The notes under the pieces: generated by a model | What the model was told of the DNA's origin: nothing | The model's database searches: none | What the model saw: only the letters and a program-made list of their open reading frames with translations | Source: Flavonifractor sp. An100 | GTDB lineage: Bacteria; Bacillota; Clostridia; Oscillospirales; Oscillospiraceae | NCBI RefSeq assembly: GCF_002161175.1 | Contig: NZ_NFMA01000028.1 | Location: forward strand, 1 to 36,529 | Direction of reading: 5' to 3' | Length of the DNA: 36,529 bases | Part shown: piece after piece, positions 7,696 through 16,200 of the stretch | Layout of the letters: the number at the start of each line of letters is the position of its first letter | How positions within the stretch are numbered: position 1 is the first letter of the stretch | Translations under genes and position numbers: made by a program

Positions 7696-7752
7696 TTATT
7701 TTACCCAGTAGATAACGGCGTCCCGCAAAAAGCGGGCGCCGCCACTTTTTCT
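7696..7752 (-). pseudogene. 3' remnant of a TipAS-domain regulator gene
   Basis: Read leftward, the last codons spell G-A-R-F-L-R-D-A-V-I-Y-W-V-K-stop. This is nearly the same ending as the intact MerR-TipAS regulator at 18707-19465 (C-A-R-F-L-R-D-A-V-V-H-W-V-K-stop). The match, including a hairpin immediately beyond the stop, ends about 18 codons in, where another gene (7754-8119) begins. I see this as the leftover tail of a deleted paralogue. No start codon or DNA-binding domain remains. Confidence 0.6.
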
Positions 7753-7753
7753 G

Positions 7754-8119
7754 TCAGTCTTCTGACGGAAGAATCTCTTTGCAGAGGTAAGAAAACTGCG
7801 GCAGTTGGTCAACGAAGGGTTTCCAGCGACGGCGGATCTCCGCCCGTTCCAGAGGGTCGGCATTTCCCAGTCCGTGGTCATTGTCGGTAAAGTATAGGAC
7901 ATCGGTTCCTATACTCTCCAGACACTCCCGACAGAGATCTTCCGCCGACTCGATCCGCCGGCCGGTATCCACATAGAGGGGATCCAGCCCAATGGCCAGC
8001 CAAACATAGCCGACTTTATCTGACCATAACAACTCATAGTCCGGGCACTGTCGAAGATGTTCCGCAAATACCTTGCTGACTTTGTCAAGTTCCTTCTTTT
8101 CAGTTTCTGTGTAGATCAC
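7754..8119 (-). CDS. hypothetical protein
   Basis: A 121-residue acidic, soluble protein beginning M-I-Y-T-E-T-E-K-K-E-L with no signal peptide or membrane segment. It contains a helical start, D-Y-E-L-L-W-S-D-K-V-G-Y-V-W-L-A-I, and a C-terminal W-K-P-F-V-D-Q-L-P. I do not recognise the family. It starts at a GTG at 8119, preceded by AAGGAGG with an 8-base spacer, which supports real translation. It is convergent with the AraC/DUF3788 genes and divergent from the broken hydrolase at 8263. Confidence 0.65.
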   Translation of the reverse strand: MIYTETEKKELDKVSKVFAEHLRQCPDYELLWSDKVGYVWLAIGLDPLYVDTGRRIESAEDLCRECLESIGTDVLYFTDNDHGLGNADPLERAEIRRRWKPFVDQLPQFSYLCKEILPSED

Positions 8120-8262
8120 GACATTTTCCTCCTTGATTTATATGCATCCTCTTTATGAAGAAGTGGTAGCAGAGCGGATGTGGACTTCTATTGTGCTGTA
8201 TGGTACTATAAAACGGAAAACAAATTGCTGAAACTTTATCGTTGTCATAGAAGGAGACTACC

Positions 8263-8892
8263 ATGCAGAAGAGGATCCTGATTCACGGCTCCGGTTACAA
8301 AGCTGCCAGTTGGAAAGAGACAATCTCGTATCTGAATCACCGGGAGGATATTTTGTGTCCGGAACTTGCCAATCTATTGAATGGACGAGAGGCCAGCTAT
8401 TCCAATCTTCGTACCGCCTTTGCGGAATACTGCACCCATGCCGGTGAGTCGATTCATCTGTGTGGCCTCTCCTTGGGGGGGATTTTGGCCCTGGACCATG
8501 CACTGGAACACCCAGAACAGGTTGAGACATTGGTGTTGATCGGTACGCCCCACAAGGTTCCCAAGGCAGCCTTTGCGTTGCAGAATGTTGTATTCCGGTT
8601 CCTTCCAAAGTCAATGTTTACATCCATGGCTTTTGATAAGAAGGACACCTTTGCGCTTGGAAACACGATGAAGGATCTGGATTTCAGTGGTAGATTAGGT
8701 GAGATCCAATGTCCCACCCTGATCCTCTGTGGTGAGAAAGACAGTGCGAACCTGAAATCAGCCCACTTTCTGACCTAACACATCCAGGGGGCGAACCTGC
8801 AGGTTCTGGAAGGAATTGGTCATGTGGTAAATGAGGAAGCGCCAAAGGTATTAGCCCGGCAGTTAAATGAGTTCTATGGGCACTATAACTGA
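8263..8892 (+). pseudogene. alpha/beta hydrolase with in-frame stop
   Basis: The first 171 codons encode an alpha/beta hydrolase: I-H-G-S-G oxyanion region, G-L-S-L-G-G nucleophile elbow (Ser near 70) and an acid in C-G-E-K-D. Translation meets TAA at 8776-8778. The same frame stays open to 8892 and supplies the rest of the fold, including the catalytic His in G-I-G-H-V-V-N-E-E. One base change (for example CAA to TAA) therefore removes the last 37 residues and a catalytic residue. The start has AGAAGGAGA upstream, so expression signals are still good. Confidence 0.8.
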
Positions 8893-8925
8893 CGGCCGAA
8901 TTGTGAACAAAGGAGATCATAGTCT

Positions 8926-8995
8926 ATGCCGTACATTCAGTATCAGGGAAAGTGTATCCTTTTATGAAGAGCACAGGCAAGAAATCTCCACATAA
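8926..8995 (+). pseudogene. 5' remnant of an alpha/beta hydrolase gene
   Basis: An AAAGGAG site and ATG at 8926 begin M-P-Y-I-Q-Y-Q-G-K, then a stop at once in that frame. Skipping one base at 8953 continues V-S-F-Y-E-E-H-R-Q. Together this is the N-terminus of a hydrolase resembling the intact one at 1474-2232 (which starts M-S-Y-F-A-Y-Q-G-M-R-V-Y-Y-Q-E). The rest of the gene is gone; the sequence runs into the terminator at 9012. Confidence 0.5.
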
Positions 8996-9011
8996 CAAGC
9001 ATTACCAAAGA

Positions 9012-9040
9012 GGGCGTACCGCAATCCTTGCGGTACGCCC
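9012..9040. terminator. bidirectional terminator hairpin
   Basis: Perfect 13-base arms GGGCGTACCGCAA (9012-9024) and TTGCGGTACGCCC (9028-9040) around a TCC loop. The T-tracts are short on both sides (CTTTAC on plus, TCTTTGG on minus). Its place, 37 bases beyond the kinase stop, fits termination of the leftward kinase/regulator operon. Confidence 0.7.
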
Positions 9041-9077
9041 CTTTACAATTTACTGAGTGCCAGACATCACATTGCCG

Positions 9078-10346
9078 CTAAATCATCAAGCAGATGAAGA
9101 GGATGAAGCAGCCGTCCTTCACATCCGCGTCCAAAGTTCCATGATACCGCTCCGCGATCTCCCGCATACCGGGAATACCAAATCCATGGGAGAATTTGTC
9201 CGCCTTGGTGGTGGACAGGTCGGGGTTAACTTCTCCACCCACAGGGTTCTCCAGGCGCAGCATGAGCAGGCCCTTATCCACCCTACATTGGAGGGTAATC
9301 TTCTTTACCGCTGCATTTTGTACGCCCTCGATGGCATTATCCAAGGCATTTCCCAACAGGGCAGCCAAATCGGTATCTGCTACCGGCAGATCTTTAGGGA
9401 GAGACACAGCAAAGTCTGCCGTGATCCCCGCTTGTTCCATGGCCTCAGCCTTGGCGGAGAGTACCACATTGGCAGACTCATTTTCACAAAATCGTCTGAC
9501 TCCCTGCAGGGCCTGGGAACCAGCCATTTGCTCCAGGTAGCCAACGGCTCCTTGTGTATCTCCTCTCTCCAAGAGGCCCTGAACGACCGTCAGGTGGTTT
9601 CTCATGTCATGACGGAGCTGCCGCACCTGGCGCTCCTGCTGCTGCAGGCCCTGGTAGTAGACCTCTCGCAGCCCTGCCAGTTGACTGGCTCGCTCCAACC
9701 GCTCATGATCTGCCAGAATCAGAATGGCAACCAACAGCACAAGGGAGGTCACCAGTACGAAGGGCAGTACCACCAGACCCTGGTTCAGTGCCAGTGCGTT
9801 GACGGCGGCGGACTCATATTTTTGAAAGGTCAGCAGCACCACGGCGATGAGGGCGCACAGGGGCATAACCGCCAGCCCCAGCACCACCTGCCACAGCCGC
9901 CGGGTGAGGTGGACCTGCTCCGCCGGGAACCGCCGGCGCAAAAGCAGCCAAAGAGCGCCGAAGACTGCTGTCCGCAGAAGCCTTACCAGCAAGTCGTAAA
10001 GGCGGCCGGTATCCACGGCTTGTATATAGGTGTCCAGCAGGGCGCAGACGGACATCTCCAGGCAGAAGAAAACGACGCAGACCGTCAGCCGTCCCACCCA
10101 GTCTCCCCTTGTGCAGAGAAAGAACAACAGAAAGTAGATCGGCAGCGTGTAGAGAAGGTTGGGATCTCCGATCCAGATTACCATACCGCTGCTGATGGCA
10201 AGAGTCAGCAGGAATACGGCCTTCCACAGGCGGCCACTCCGAAACGTAACGAAAGGCCGGCACAGATGGTACAGGAAGAAGCCGTTGGCCAGAATGTCAA
10301 TCCACCAGAGCCCATAGAACCAGATATTCCAAAGCACTGTTCCCAA
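9078..10346 (-). CDS. AgrC-like GHKL sensor histidine kinase
   Basis: A 422-residue protein. Six or so hydrophobic helices occupy residues 1-212, as in peptide-sensing AgrC-type kinases. A coiled-coil linker leads to the phospho-acceptor motif L-R-H-D-M-R-N-H (His246). The ATP-binding GHKL domain has N-A-L-D-N-A-I-E (N-box, 333-340) and G-F-G-I-P-G-M near 388. The start is a TTG at 10346 with GGAGGGG upstream, four bases after the regulator stop; no nearby ATG is in frame. It phosphorylates the LytTR regulator encoded just upstream. The signal is probably extracellular, perhaps a peptide. Confidence 0.88.
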   Translation of the reverse strand: MGTVLWNIWFYGLWWIDILANGFFLYHLCRPFVTFRSGRLWKAVFLLTLAISSGMVIWIGDPNLLYTLPIYFLLFFLCTRGDWVGRLTVCVVFFCLEMSVCALLDTYIQAVDTGRLYDLLVRLLRTAVFGALWLLLRRRFPAEQVHLTRRLWQVVLGLAVMPLCALIAVVLLTFQKYESAAVNALALNQGLVVLPFVLVTSLVLLVAILILADHERLERASQLAGLREVYYQGLQQQERQVRQLRHDMRNHLTVVQGLLERGDTQGAVGYLEQMAGSQALQGVRRFCENESANVVLSAKAEAMEQAGITADFAVSLPKDLPVADTDLAALLGNALDNAIEGVQNAAVKKITLQCRVDKGLLMLRLENPVGGEVNPDLSTTKADKFSHGFGIPGMREIAERYHGTLDADVKDGCFILFICLMI

Positions 10347-10349
10347 CGA

Positions 10350-11063
10350 TCACCCCTCCAGTTCCGCTTGCGCCAAGGCCAGCAGGGCGGATCGCTGACA
10401 GGAGCGGCTGACAGGCAGCCGCTCCCCATTCCGCAGGATGACCTCTCCGCTCTCCATTCGGTCCACAGCCCCGGCGCGAACCAGATATCGCTGATGCACA
10501 CGTACAAACGCGGCCCCGATTTCCTCTGCCACTGCGTCCAATTTACCATAAAAGGTGTAGGTCCGCCCCTCTGTGACGCACTGAACCTGACGCCGGTCCG
10601 ACGCAAAGTAGAGAATGTTGGAAATGGGAACACGATAATAGGTATCTCCGTTTCGGCAGATGTAAGCCCGATCCAACTCCCGAACCAGCGCCCCCTGTGC
10701 CCGATCCAACACCGCTTCCAACTGCTCCTGCTTGGGAGGCTTCATCAAATACCCCAAGGCCCCCACACTGTAGCCGTCAAAGACATGGTCGGCATATCCG
10801 GTGACAAATACCATCTGGAGACTGGCATCTGCCGCCCGGAGCCGCCGGGCAGTCTCCATGCCGTCCAGCTCATGAAGCTCCATATCTAAGAAAATGAGAT
10901 CCAACTCACCGATGTGATGATCATACCAGCGAAGCAGGGTTTCCCCGGAAGAAAATTCAAAAAACTGTCCCTGCACCTTTCGAGCCTCTAAAATGCGTTC
11001 CAGCAAAGACCGGAGCACAAGGCGCGCGTCCGCCAAGTCATCGCAGATTCCGATTCGCAGCAT
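10350..11063 (-). CDS. LytTR-type response regulator
   Basis: A 237-residue protein. Residues 1-122 are a receiver domain (acidic pair D8-D9, phospho-acceptor D60 in L-I-F-L-D-M-E, and a K-P-P at the end of the receiver). Residues about 130-232 are a LytTR DNA-binding domain (V-R-V-H-Q-R-Y-L-V, then R-L-P-V-S-R-S at the end). This is the AgrA/ComE pairing for the GHKL kinase that follows it. It is divergent from the BceAB-like transporter at 11301, the likely target. A good promoter lies at 11096-11124. Confidence 0.9.
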   Translation of the reverse strand: MLRIGICDDLADARLVLRSLLERILEARKVQGQFFEFSSGETLLRWYDHHIGELDLIFLDMELHELDGMETARRLRAADASLQMVFVTGYADHVFDGYSVGALGYLMKPPKQEQLEAVLDRAQGALVRELDRAYICRNGDTYYRVPISNILYFASDRRQVQCVTEGRTYTFYGKLDAVAEEIGAAFVRVHQRYLVRAGAVDRMESGEVILRNGERLPVSRSCQRSALLALAQAELEG

Positions 11064-11095
11064 TCCATCACCTCGGTTTTCAAATTGCTGGCCTC

Positions 11096-11124
11096 ATTCT
11101 ATCACAGGGCCGGTATTCTGCCAA
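11096..11124 (-). promoter_or_regulatory. promoter of the LytTR/GHKL operon
   Basis: On the minus strand TTGGCA (11124-11119) is followed after 17 bases by TAGAAT (11101-11096). It lies about 30 bases upstream of the regulator start codon. Confidence 0.6.
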
Positions 11125-11216
11125 ACCAAACTTGACAGGAAAAGGTTCAAAAATGACATCCCATCTCTTGTTGCCGTAAAATTTAACAGCAAAACCGCCG
11201 CAAGTGACATGGCCGT

Positions 11217-11245
11217 TTGCGATACGCTCCCCTTCCCGCCATACT
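11217..11245 (+). promoter_or_regulatory. candidate promoter of the BceAB-like transporter
   Basis: TTGCGA (11217-11222), a 17-base spacer, then CATACT (11240-11245). Both boxes match 4 of 6 consensus bases, as expected for a promoter that needs an activator. The 90 bases upstream are AT-rich with several GACA/TTCA motifs but I could not define a clear LytTR repeat. Confidence 0.35.
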
Positions 11246-11300
11246 GAATTCAAGCAAATATCGTTTTGCCTTGAAGCCTACGGCGCGAAAGGAGTTTATC

Positions 11301-12044
11301 ATGCTAACTGTCAACGATCTGCACAAATCTTACCAGGTGGGGAGGGCCACCTATGAGGTTCTGAAGGGCGTATCCCTTCAAGTGGAGAAGGGAGAATTCG
11401 TGGCCGTCATGGGTCCTTCCGGTTCCGGCAAGACCACCCTCTTAAACTGCATCTCCTGCTACATCCCCGCCGACAGCGGTACCATCACCTTGGGTGACAC
11501 AGAACTGGCGCACCTGGAGGAGAACGCCCTGGCCCAGGTCCGCAACCGGCAGCTGGGTTTTGTGTTTCAGGACTTCCTGCTGCTGGATGGTCTCTCCGTT
11601 CGGGAGAACATTCTCCTGCCCGCCATCATCGGCGGCAGCGTCAACTCCCAGACCGAGGAGCGAGCTGATCAACTGTGCGATGTATTCGGTATCGGCCATA
11701 TCCGGAATAAGTACCCGGCGGAGATCTCCGGCGGCGAAAAGCAGCGCACGGCCGTGGCCCGGGCCCTCATCAACCGTCCGCTGCTGATTTTGGCCGACGA
11801 GCCCACCGGCAACCTGGACTCCAAGTCCAGCCGGGCGGTGATCCGCTCCTTTGAACAGGCCCGGGACGCTCTGGAGGCCACCATTTTTATGGTGACCCAC
11901 GATTCCTTCGCTGCCTCCTTCTGTGACCGGGTGGTCATCCTCCGGGACGGGGTGGTATGGCAGACCCTGGAGCGGGGCAGTGTGGAGCGCAGTACCTTTC
12001 AGGACCGGTTGCTGGACGCTATCCGGGATATGGGGAAGGAGTGA
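11301..12044 (+). CDS. ABC transporter ATP-binding protein, BceA/MacB-like
   Basis: A 247-residue ATPase. Walker A is G-P-S-G-S-G-K-T (38-45), the signature is I-S-G-G-E-K-Q-R (142-149), Walker B is L-L-I-L-A-D-E-P (161-168), and the switch is in [12 protein letters not shown] is typical of the MacB/LolD/BceA group, which moves substrate across or out of the membrane rather than importing it. GAAAGGAG precedes the ATG at 11301. It pairs with the FtsX-type permease 7 bases downstream and faces the AgrCA-like system, which suggests induction by an external peptide. Confidence 0.92.
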   Translation: MLTVNDLHKSYQVGRATYEVLKGVSLQVEKGEFVAVMGPSGSGKTTLLNCISCYIPADSGTITLGDTELAHLEENALAQVRNRQLGFVFQDFLLLDGLSVRENILLPAIIGGSVNSQTEERADQLCDVFGIGHIRNKYPAEISGGEKQRTAVARALINRPLLILADEPTGNLDSKSSRAVIRSFEQARDALEATIFMVTHDSFAASFCDRVVILRDGVVWQTLERGSVERSTFQDRLLDAIRDMGKE

Positions 12045-12051
12045 GGCAGCC

Positions 12052-14172
12052 ATGACCACCTTTTCTCAAGTTTATGCTGCCCTGCGGCGAAAGAATAAGG
12101 GGCAGTATGTCCTCCTGGCGGGATGCAGTTTTTTCTCCGTTCTGCTGATCACCGCCTACGCCTGCATGATGCGAGCCCCCACAATCCTCTCTGTTTTGCC
12201 GGAGGGCGGCGATTCCCGCAAACAGGTAATGATGGTGTTCGTCCTGGCCGTCATCGGCTGCGCCGTGTTCACCACCTATGCCGCTGGGCTGTTCTTCCGG
12301 CAGAAATCCCGAGAGACCGGGGTATTTCTGGCCCTGGGAGCCACCCGCCGCCAACTGCAAACGGAATTGGGTAAGGAATTAGCCCTAATCTCCCTGTGCT
12401 CCTGCGCTGCCGGGGCCATATTAGGCGGTCCTCTGGCCTGGGGGATCTGGCAGCTGTTCCGCCTTTTCCTGGTGGATTCCCAGGAGATGGCCCTCGCCTT
12501 TGACCCAGAGGCCTATCTCCTGTCCTTTGCCTTTGCCGCCTATGTGGTGGTGATGCTGTTTTTATTGGGAGGCCGGGCTATTCGCCGCACCAACATCATC
12601 GACATCGTCCAGGAGTCTCACACCTCCGAACCCATCCAGGAAGTCAAGAGGTGGTGCGGTCCCGTGGGCATCATTCTGGTGGCCGTTGGCGCCCTGGCAG
12701 GGTATCTGATGCCCTCTTTCTTCATTCAGGTACTCCGCTGGTATCCGCCCTCTGTGGTGGACGCCGTCTTTTACCTGCCGGCGCTTGTCGGCATGTATAT
12801 GATGCTGCTCCACACGGTGGTCAACGGCTGGCGGAAGCGCCACAAGTACCGGGATATTATCGCCACATCGATGATGAAATTCCAGGGCCGTCAGACCGTG
12901 CGGAATATGCTGGTCATGACGTTGCTGATTACTGGAGCCTATTTCGCCGCTTTTTACGCCCCCATGCTCTCCACCAACTCCGCGTACAGTTTTGCCAGCC
13001 GCCCGGTGGATTTTGAATACCACTGGCGGAATGACCAGGGGCTGCCGAACCAGGCCGAGGTGGAGGCCCTGGCAGAGGAGTACAATATAGATATCACCTC
13101 CTGGCAGGAGGTGGGGGCCGCCACTTTGGCTGGGGACGGCTATGTCCAGGTCGAACAGGACAACGGGGCTCTCGGCACCACCTACAATGTAAAGTATCAG
13201 GAGGTGGCGTCCGGCGCCACCTTTTTCTCCGAGTCCGCCTGGAACGCCCTTACCGGACAAAATATTGATCTGGCTCCCGGCACCTGCGCCAATGTACTGG
13301 ACGATGAGGGCGGAAGCGACTATCTCTCCGGCGGTGATGTGACCGTGGTTACCAACATGGTTACCAGAGAAAGACTGGCTGTCACTCCGGCCGAGCCTCT
13401 GTGCTACACCATGCTGCTGGGCTCCTATGTGTTGGATGATGATGACTACGCCGCCATCACCGATGGCCTGACCGCCCTCTGGCGGGAGACCTGGGTGTTC
13501 TTCAATGTGGCGGATGTGAACGCCAGTTATCCCTTTGCCAAGGCCCTGTTCAACGAGATCGTGGACCGTTCCGGGGACGAGGTAATGCAGCTGGACGCCT
13601 ACGACCTGGTGGCCAAGACGCTGGCGGAGGAAGCCGGCGAGGCCTATGACTTTGACCGGGAGAACCTGACCGCCCTCGGCTTCCCGACCATGGAGCGGGA
13701 GGACAGGGACAGCACGGAGTTTCGCAACTACTGGCTCTACATGCCCCAGTTCCGGGTGTTGGATCAGAACGACTTTGTCACCACCATGGCGGTGTTCCTG
13801 ATGCTGTTCATCTTTATCGCCCTGATCTGCTTCGCGGCGGTCATCGTCATCGCCTTCACCCGGTGCATGACCATTGCCCTCACCAACCGACATGTCTATG
13901 ATGACCTACGGCATCTGGGCGCTCCCAACGCCTACCTGTTCCGATCTGTGAAAGGGCAGGTGTCCAAGGTATTCCTGGTACCGGCTATCGTTGGAACTGC
14001 AATCATTTCCGCGTTCTATGTCATGATCATGTACTTCAACGACAACCGGTTTACCCCCGGTGAAATAGCCGGTATGGGCACCTGCGCCGCGGTGATTGTC
14101 CTGCTCTCCCTGGTACTCTACCGCGTATATCAGTTTACCCGGAAATGCGTCTGTCACAGTCTGGGGATTTGA
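12052..14172 (+). CDS. FtsX-type ABC permease, BceB-like
   Basis: A 706-residue membrane protein. Transmembrane segments lie at about 20-40, 62-82, 108-132, 155-178 and 205-285. A large outside domain follows (about 315-575, acidic, rich in D and E), then three more helices near the C-terminus. K-S-R-E-T-G-V-F-L-A-L-G-A-T-R is the FtsX-domain coupling motif. The single large extracellular domain in the second half is the BceB layout used for peptide-antibiotic detoxification and sensing. It starts 7 bases after the ATPase stop. Confidence 0.87.
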   Translation: MTTFSQVYAALRRKNKGQYVLLAGCSFFSVLLITAYACMMRAPTILSVLPEGGDSRKQVMMVFVLAVIGCAVFTTYAAGLFFRQKSRETGVFLALGATRRQLQTELGKELALISLCSCAAGAILGGPLAWGIWQLFRLFLVDSQEMALAFDPEAYLLSFAFAAYVVVMLFLLGGRAIRRTNIIDIVQESHTSEPIQEVKRWCGPVGIILVAVGALAGYLMPSFFIQVLRWYPPSVVDAVFYLPALVGMYMMLLHTVVNGWRKRHKYRDIIATSMMKFQGRQTVRNMLVMTLLITGAYFAAFYAPMLSTNSAYSFASRPVDFEYHWRNDQGLPNQAEVEALAEEYNIDITSWQEVGAATLAGDGYVQVEQDNGALGTTYNVKYQEVASGATFFSESAWNALTGQNIDLAPGTCANVLDDEGGSDYLSGGDVTVVTNMVTRERLAVTPAEPLCYTMLLGSYVLDDDDYAAITDGLTALWRETWVFFNVADVNASYPFAKALFNEIVDRSGDEVMQLDAYDLVAKTLAEEAGEAYDFDRENLTALGFPTMEREDRDSTEFRNYWLYMPQFRVLDQNDFVTTMAVFLMLFIFIALICFAAVIVIAFTRCMTIALTNRHVYDDLRHLGAPNAYLFRSVKGQVSKVFLVPAIVGTAIISAFYVMIMYFNDNRFTPGEIAGMGTCAAVIVLLSLVLYRVYQFTRKCVCHSLGI

Positions 14173-14201
14173 TGCGTCGGGACCCCGCACACAAAAATAT
14201 A

Positions 14202-14236
14202 GGCGGACGGCCTGTATGCGGCCGTCCGCCTTCTTT
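14202..14236. terminator. intrinsic terminator between convergent genes
   Basis: Perfect 11-base arms GGCGGACGGCC (14202-14212) and GGCCGTCCGCC (14220-14230), a 7-base loop and TTCTTT after it on the plus strand. It ends the BceAB-like operon and lies against the stop of the convergent kinase gene. Confidence 0.8.
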
Positions 14237-15441
14237 CAGTAAATGGGGAGAATCATGCTGACACAGAGGTTCTTGTCAGCCCCCTGCTCAAACCGCACCG
14301 TCCCCCCGTGGGCCGCGGCAATCTGGGCCACCAGCCGCAGGCCGGTGCCGTGGGCGGCTCCGCCATCCGGATCCAGTTGGCGGTCAGCATTTACCGGCCC
14401 ACACCCCGCCGCTGTACCACCCTTCACGAACAGGACAAGGTTCGTTCCCGTACACCGAGCTCCAAGCCGGATGGCACCGCCGGGGGCATTGTGCCGCACG
14501 CAGTTGGTGAGCAGATTGTTGATGGCCCGCCGCAGCAGGAAGGGATCGGCTTCGATTGGCGGCAGGGCTGTCTCCGGCAGATCCATTTCCAGTTCAAATC
14601 CCTCTGCCAGCCCACCGTTGAGAAAGTCGGCGGCGACCTGTCGGAGGAACGCCGCTGGCTGGATAGGTTCCTTCCGCAGGGCCTGCATCTCGCAGTCCAG
14701 GCGCATGGTCAAATTCAAATCGTTTACCAGATCCCGGATCACCTGGCTCTGGACCCGGATGGCGGAGGCCTGATTCTTCTGGGCCGGGTTCAGATCCGCC
14801 GCTTCCAGTTGGGCGGCGTAGCCCATGACCACCGACAGGGGCGTGCGGATGTCATGGGAGACGCCGTTGATCCAGTTTGATCGGGCGGCATCCCGCGCTT
14901 TCTGCGCCTGCCGGAACCACCGGCGCACCACAAAATAGGCCAGGAGCAGCACGCACCCCAAGGCCAGCAGGAAAATGCCACCGCACCACAGGGGTGCATC
15001 GTGCAGCAGTTGGGACTCTGTTGAGATGTCGTGCTTCCACATGCTCCCCTTGGGAGCACCCACCACCAGCAGGCCGTCGTCCCGGATGCGACACTGCACC
15101 GGATAGTCGTTGAGATACCACCGGGTGAACGAGGCTACGTCCGTCAGAGAATACCGCTCCGGTACATCGGCGGGTTTGCGGAGGGACCAGATCACCCGTC
15201 CGTCCTCGCCAATCAGGATTGCCCAGCGGTCGCCCCCCAGAAGCTCGTCTCCGGAAAATTCATATTCCGTTCCATCCCAGGTCAGGGTGGAAGATATCCT
15301 TGACACCGGTATGTCCCAACTCCGTCCGCCGTCGGAATGATAAAAAATGAAGGCCAGGATTCCCGCCAAGGTGATGAAGGAAACCAGGGCGGCGGCGGCA
15401 GTCACCAGCATGGCCCCCTTAAAAATGCTCCTCAGGCTCAT
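14236..15441 (-). CDS. sensor histidine kinase (HisKA type)
   Basis: A 401-residue protein. A membrane segment at about 10-34 and a second at 150-172 frame an outside sensor region of some 115 residues. The dimerisation/acceptor motif is G-V-S-H-D-I-R-T-P-L-S (His196), the N-box R-A-I-N-N-L-L-T-N-C-V-R-H-N, and the G-box region G-T-G-L-R-L-V-A near the end. It is not a BceS-type intramembrane kinase. Its ATG overlaps the regulator stop by four bases. It probably controls the divergent LanFEG-like transporter, as CprK does for CprABC in C. difficile. Confidence 0.88.
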   Translation of the reverse strand: MSLRSIFKGAMLVTAAAALVSFITLAGILAFIFYHSDGGRSWDIPVSRISSTLTWDGTEYEFSGDELLGGDRWAILIGEDGRVIWSLRKPADVPERYSLTDVASFTRWYLNDYPVQCRIRDDGLLVVGAPKGSMWKHDISTESQLLHDAPLWCGGIFLLALGCVLLLAYFVVRRWFRQAQKARDAARSNWINGVSHDIRTPLSVVMGYAAQLEAADLNPAQKNQASAIRVQSQVIRDLVNDLNLTMRLDCEMQALRKEPIQPAAFLRQVAADFLNGGLAEGFELEMDLPETALPPIEADPFLLRRAINNLLTNCVRHNAPGGAIRLGARCTGTNLVLFVKGGTAAGCGPVNADRQLDPDGGAAHGTGLRLVAQIAAAHGGTVRFEQGADKNLCVSMILPIY

Positions 15442-16127
15442 TTCTTCGTTCCCTCCCGGTTCAGGCGGTAGCCCAGGCCCCGCACCGTCAGCAGATGGTT
15501 CGGGTGGGAGGGGTTCGCCTCGATCTTCTCTCGGAGACGACGGATGTGGACCATAAGGGTGTTCTCATAGCCTACCAGGGGGCCGTCCCACAGGGCGGCG
15601 CACAGGGCGTCAATGGTGACGATGTTGCCTCGGGCCTCCCACAGTTTCTTCAGCAGTGAGAATTCTTTGGCAGTAAGAGCAATTTCCTCTCCATTCCGAC
15701 GAATAGAACTTTTCCCCCAGTCTACCTCTACATCCCCCAGACGGCAAGTGTCCGGTATTTCGCGGTACACCCGCCGGAGCACCGCATTCAGGCGCAGCAA
15801 CAGTTCTTGGGGCAGGAAAGGCTTGGTGATATAGTCATCCGCCCCCAGGCCAAGCCCTTGGAGCCGGTCGGCGTCCTCATCCCGGGCGGAGAGGAACAGC
15901 ACCGGCACATCCCGGACCTCCCGGAGTTTCCCAAAGAGGGTAAAGCCGTCGCCGTCGGGCAGGTTCACATCCAGTAGCACGCCGTCGGGAGAGGCATCAT
16001 GGAACCGGTCCAGCGCCTGGGCGCAGGTGAGGGCAGACACAGTTTCATAGCCCGACTGGGTTAATATCTCTTTTACCATGTTTTGTAGAGCACTTTCGTC
16101 ATCTACGATCAAAATGCGATAGGCCAT
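15438..16127 (-). CDS. OmpR-family response regulator
   Basis: A 229-residue protein. The receiver domain has the D9-D10 pocket, phospho-acceptor D53 (V-L-L-D-V-N-L-P-D) and K103 region (I-T-K-P-F). A winged-helix domain covers about 130-225 (Y-E-N-T-L-M-V-H-I-R-R-L-R-E-K-I recognition helix, then T-V-R-G-L-G-Y-R). It is translationally coupled to the kinase. The phased GTAAGG repeats upstream of the divergent transporter are a natural target. Confidence 0.92.
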   Translation of the reverse strand: MAYRILIVDDESALQNMVKEILTQSGYETVSALTCAQALDRFHDASPDGVLLDVNLPDGDGFTLFGKLREVRDVPVLFLSARDEDADRLQGLGLGADDYITKPFLPQELLLRLNAVLRRVYREIPDTCRLGDVEVDWGKSSIRRNGEEIALTAKEFSLLKKLWEARGNIVTIDALCAALWDGPLVGYENTLMVHIRRLREKIEANPSHPNHLLTVRGLGYRLNREGTKK

Positions 16128-16157
16128 CCAAAGGCCTCCTTTTTCGTTCTCGTCCCC

Positions 16158-16185
16158 ATTATAGCAAATGATGTCCAGCCGTCCA
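16158..16185 (-). promoter_or_regulatory. promoter of the OmpR/HisKA operon
   Basis: On the minus strand TGGACG (16185-16180) is followed after 16 bases by a consensus TATAAT (16163-16158) with TGC before it (extended -10). AAAGGAGG precedes the regulator start about 30 bases downstream. Confidence 0.6.
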
Positions 16186-16200
16186 GCCTTCCGTGGAGAA

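Noticed and set aside
9057-10889. 610-codon open frame on the plus strand
   Set aside because: It is antisense to the GHKL kinase and LytTR genes, whose domains and start signals are clear. Its protein is Gln/His/Pro-rich and low in complexity, with no ribosome binding site.
12562-13893. 443-codon open frame on the minus strand
   Set aside because: Antisense to the BceB-like permease. The predicted protein is a Gly/His-rich shadow with no recognisable domain.
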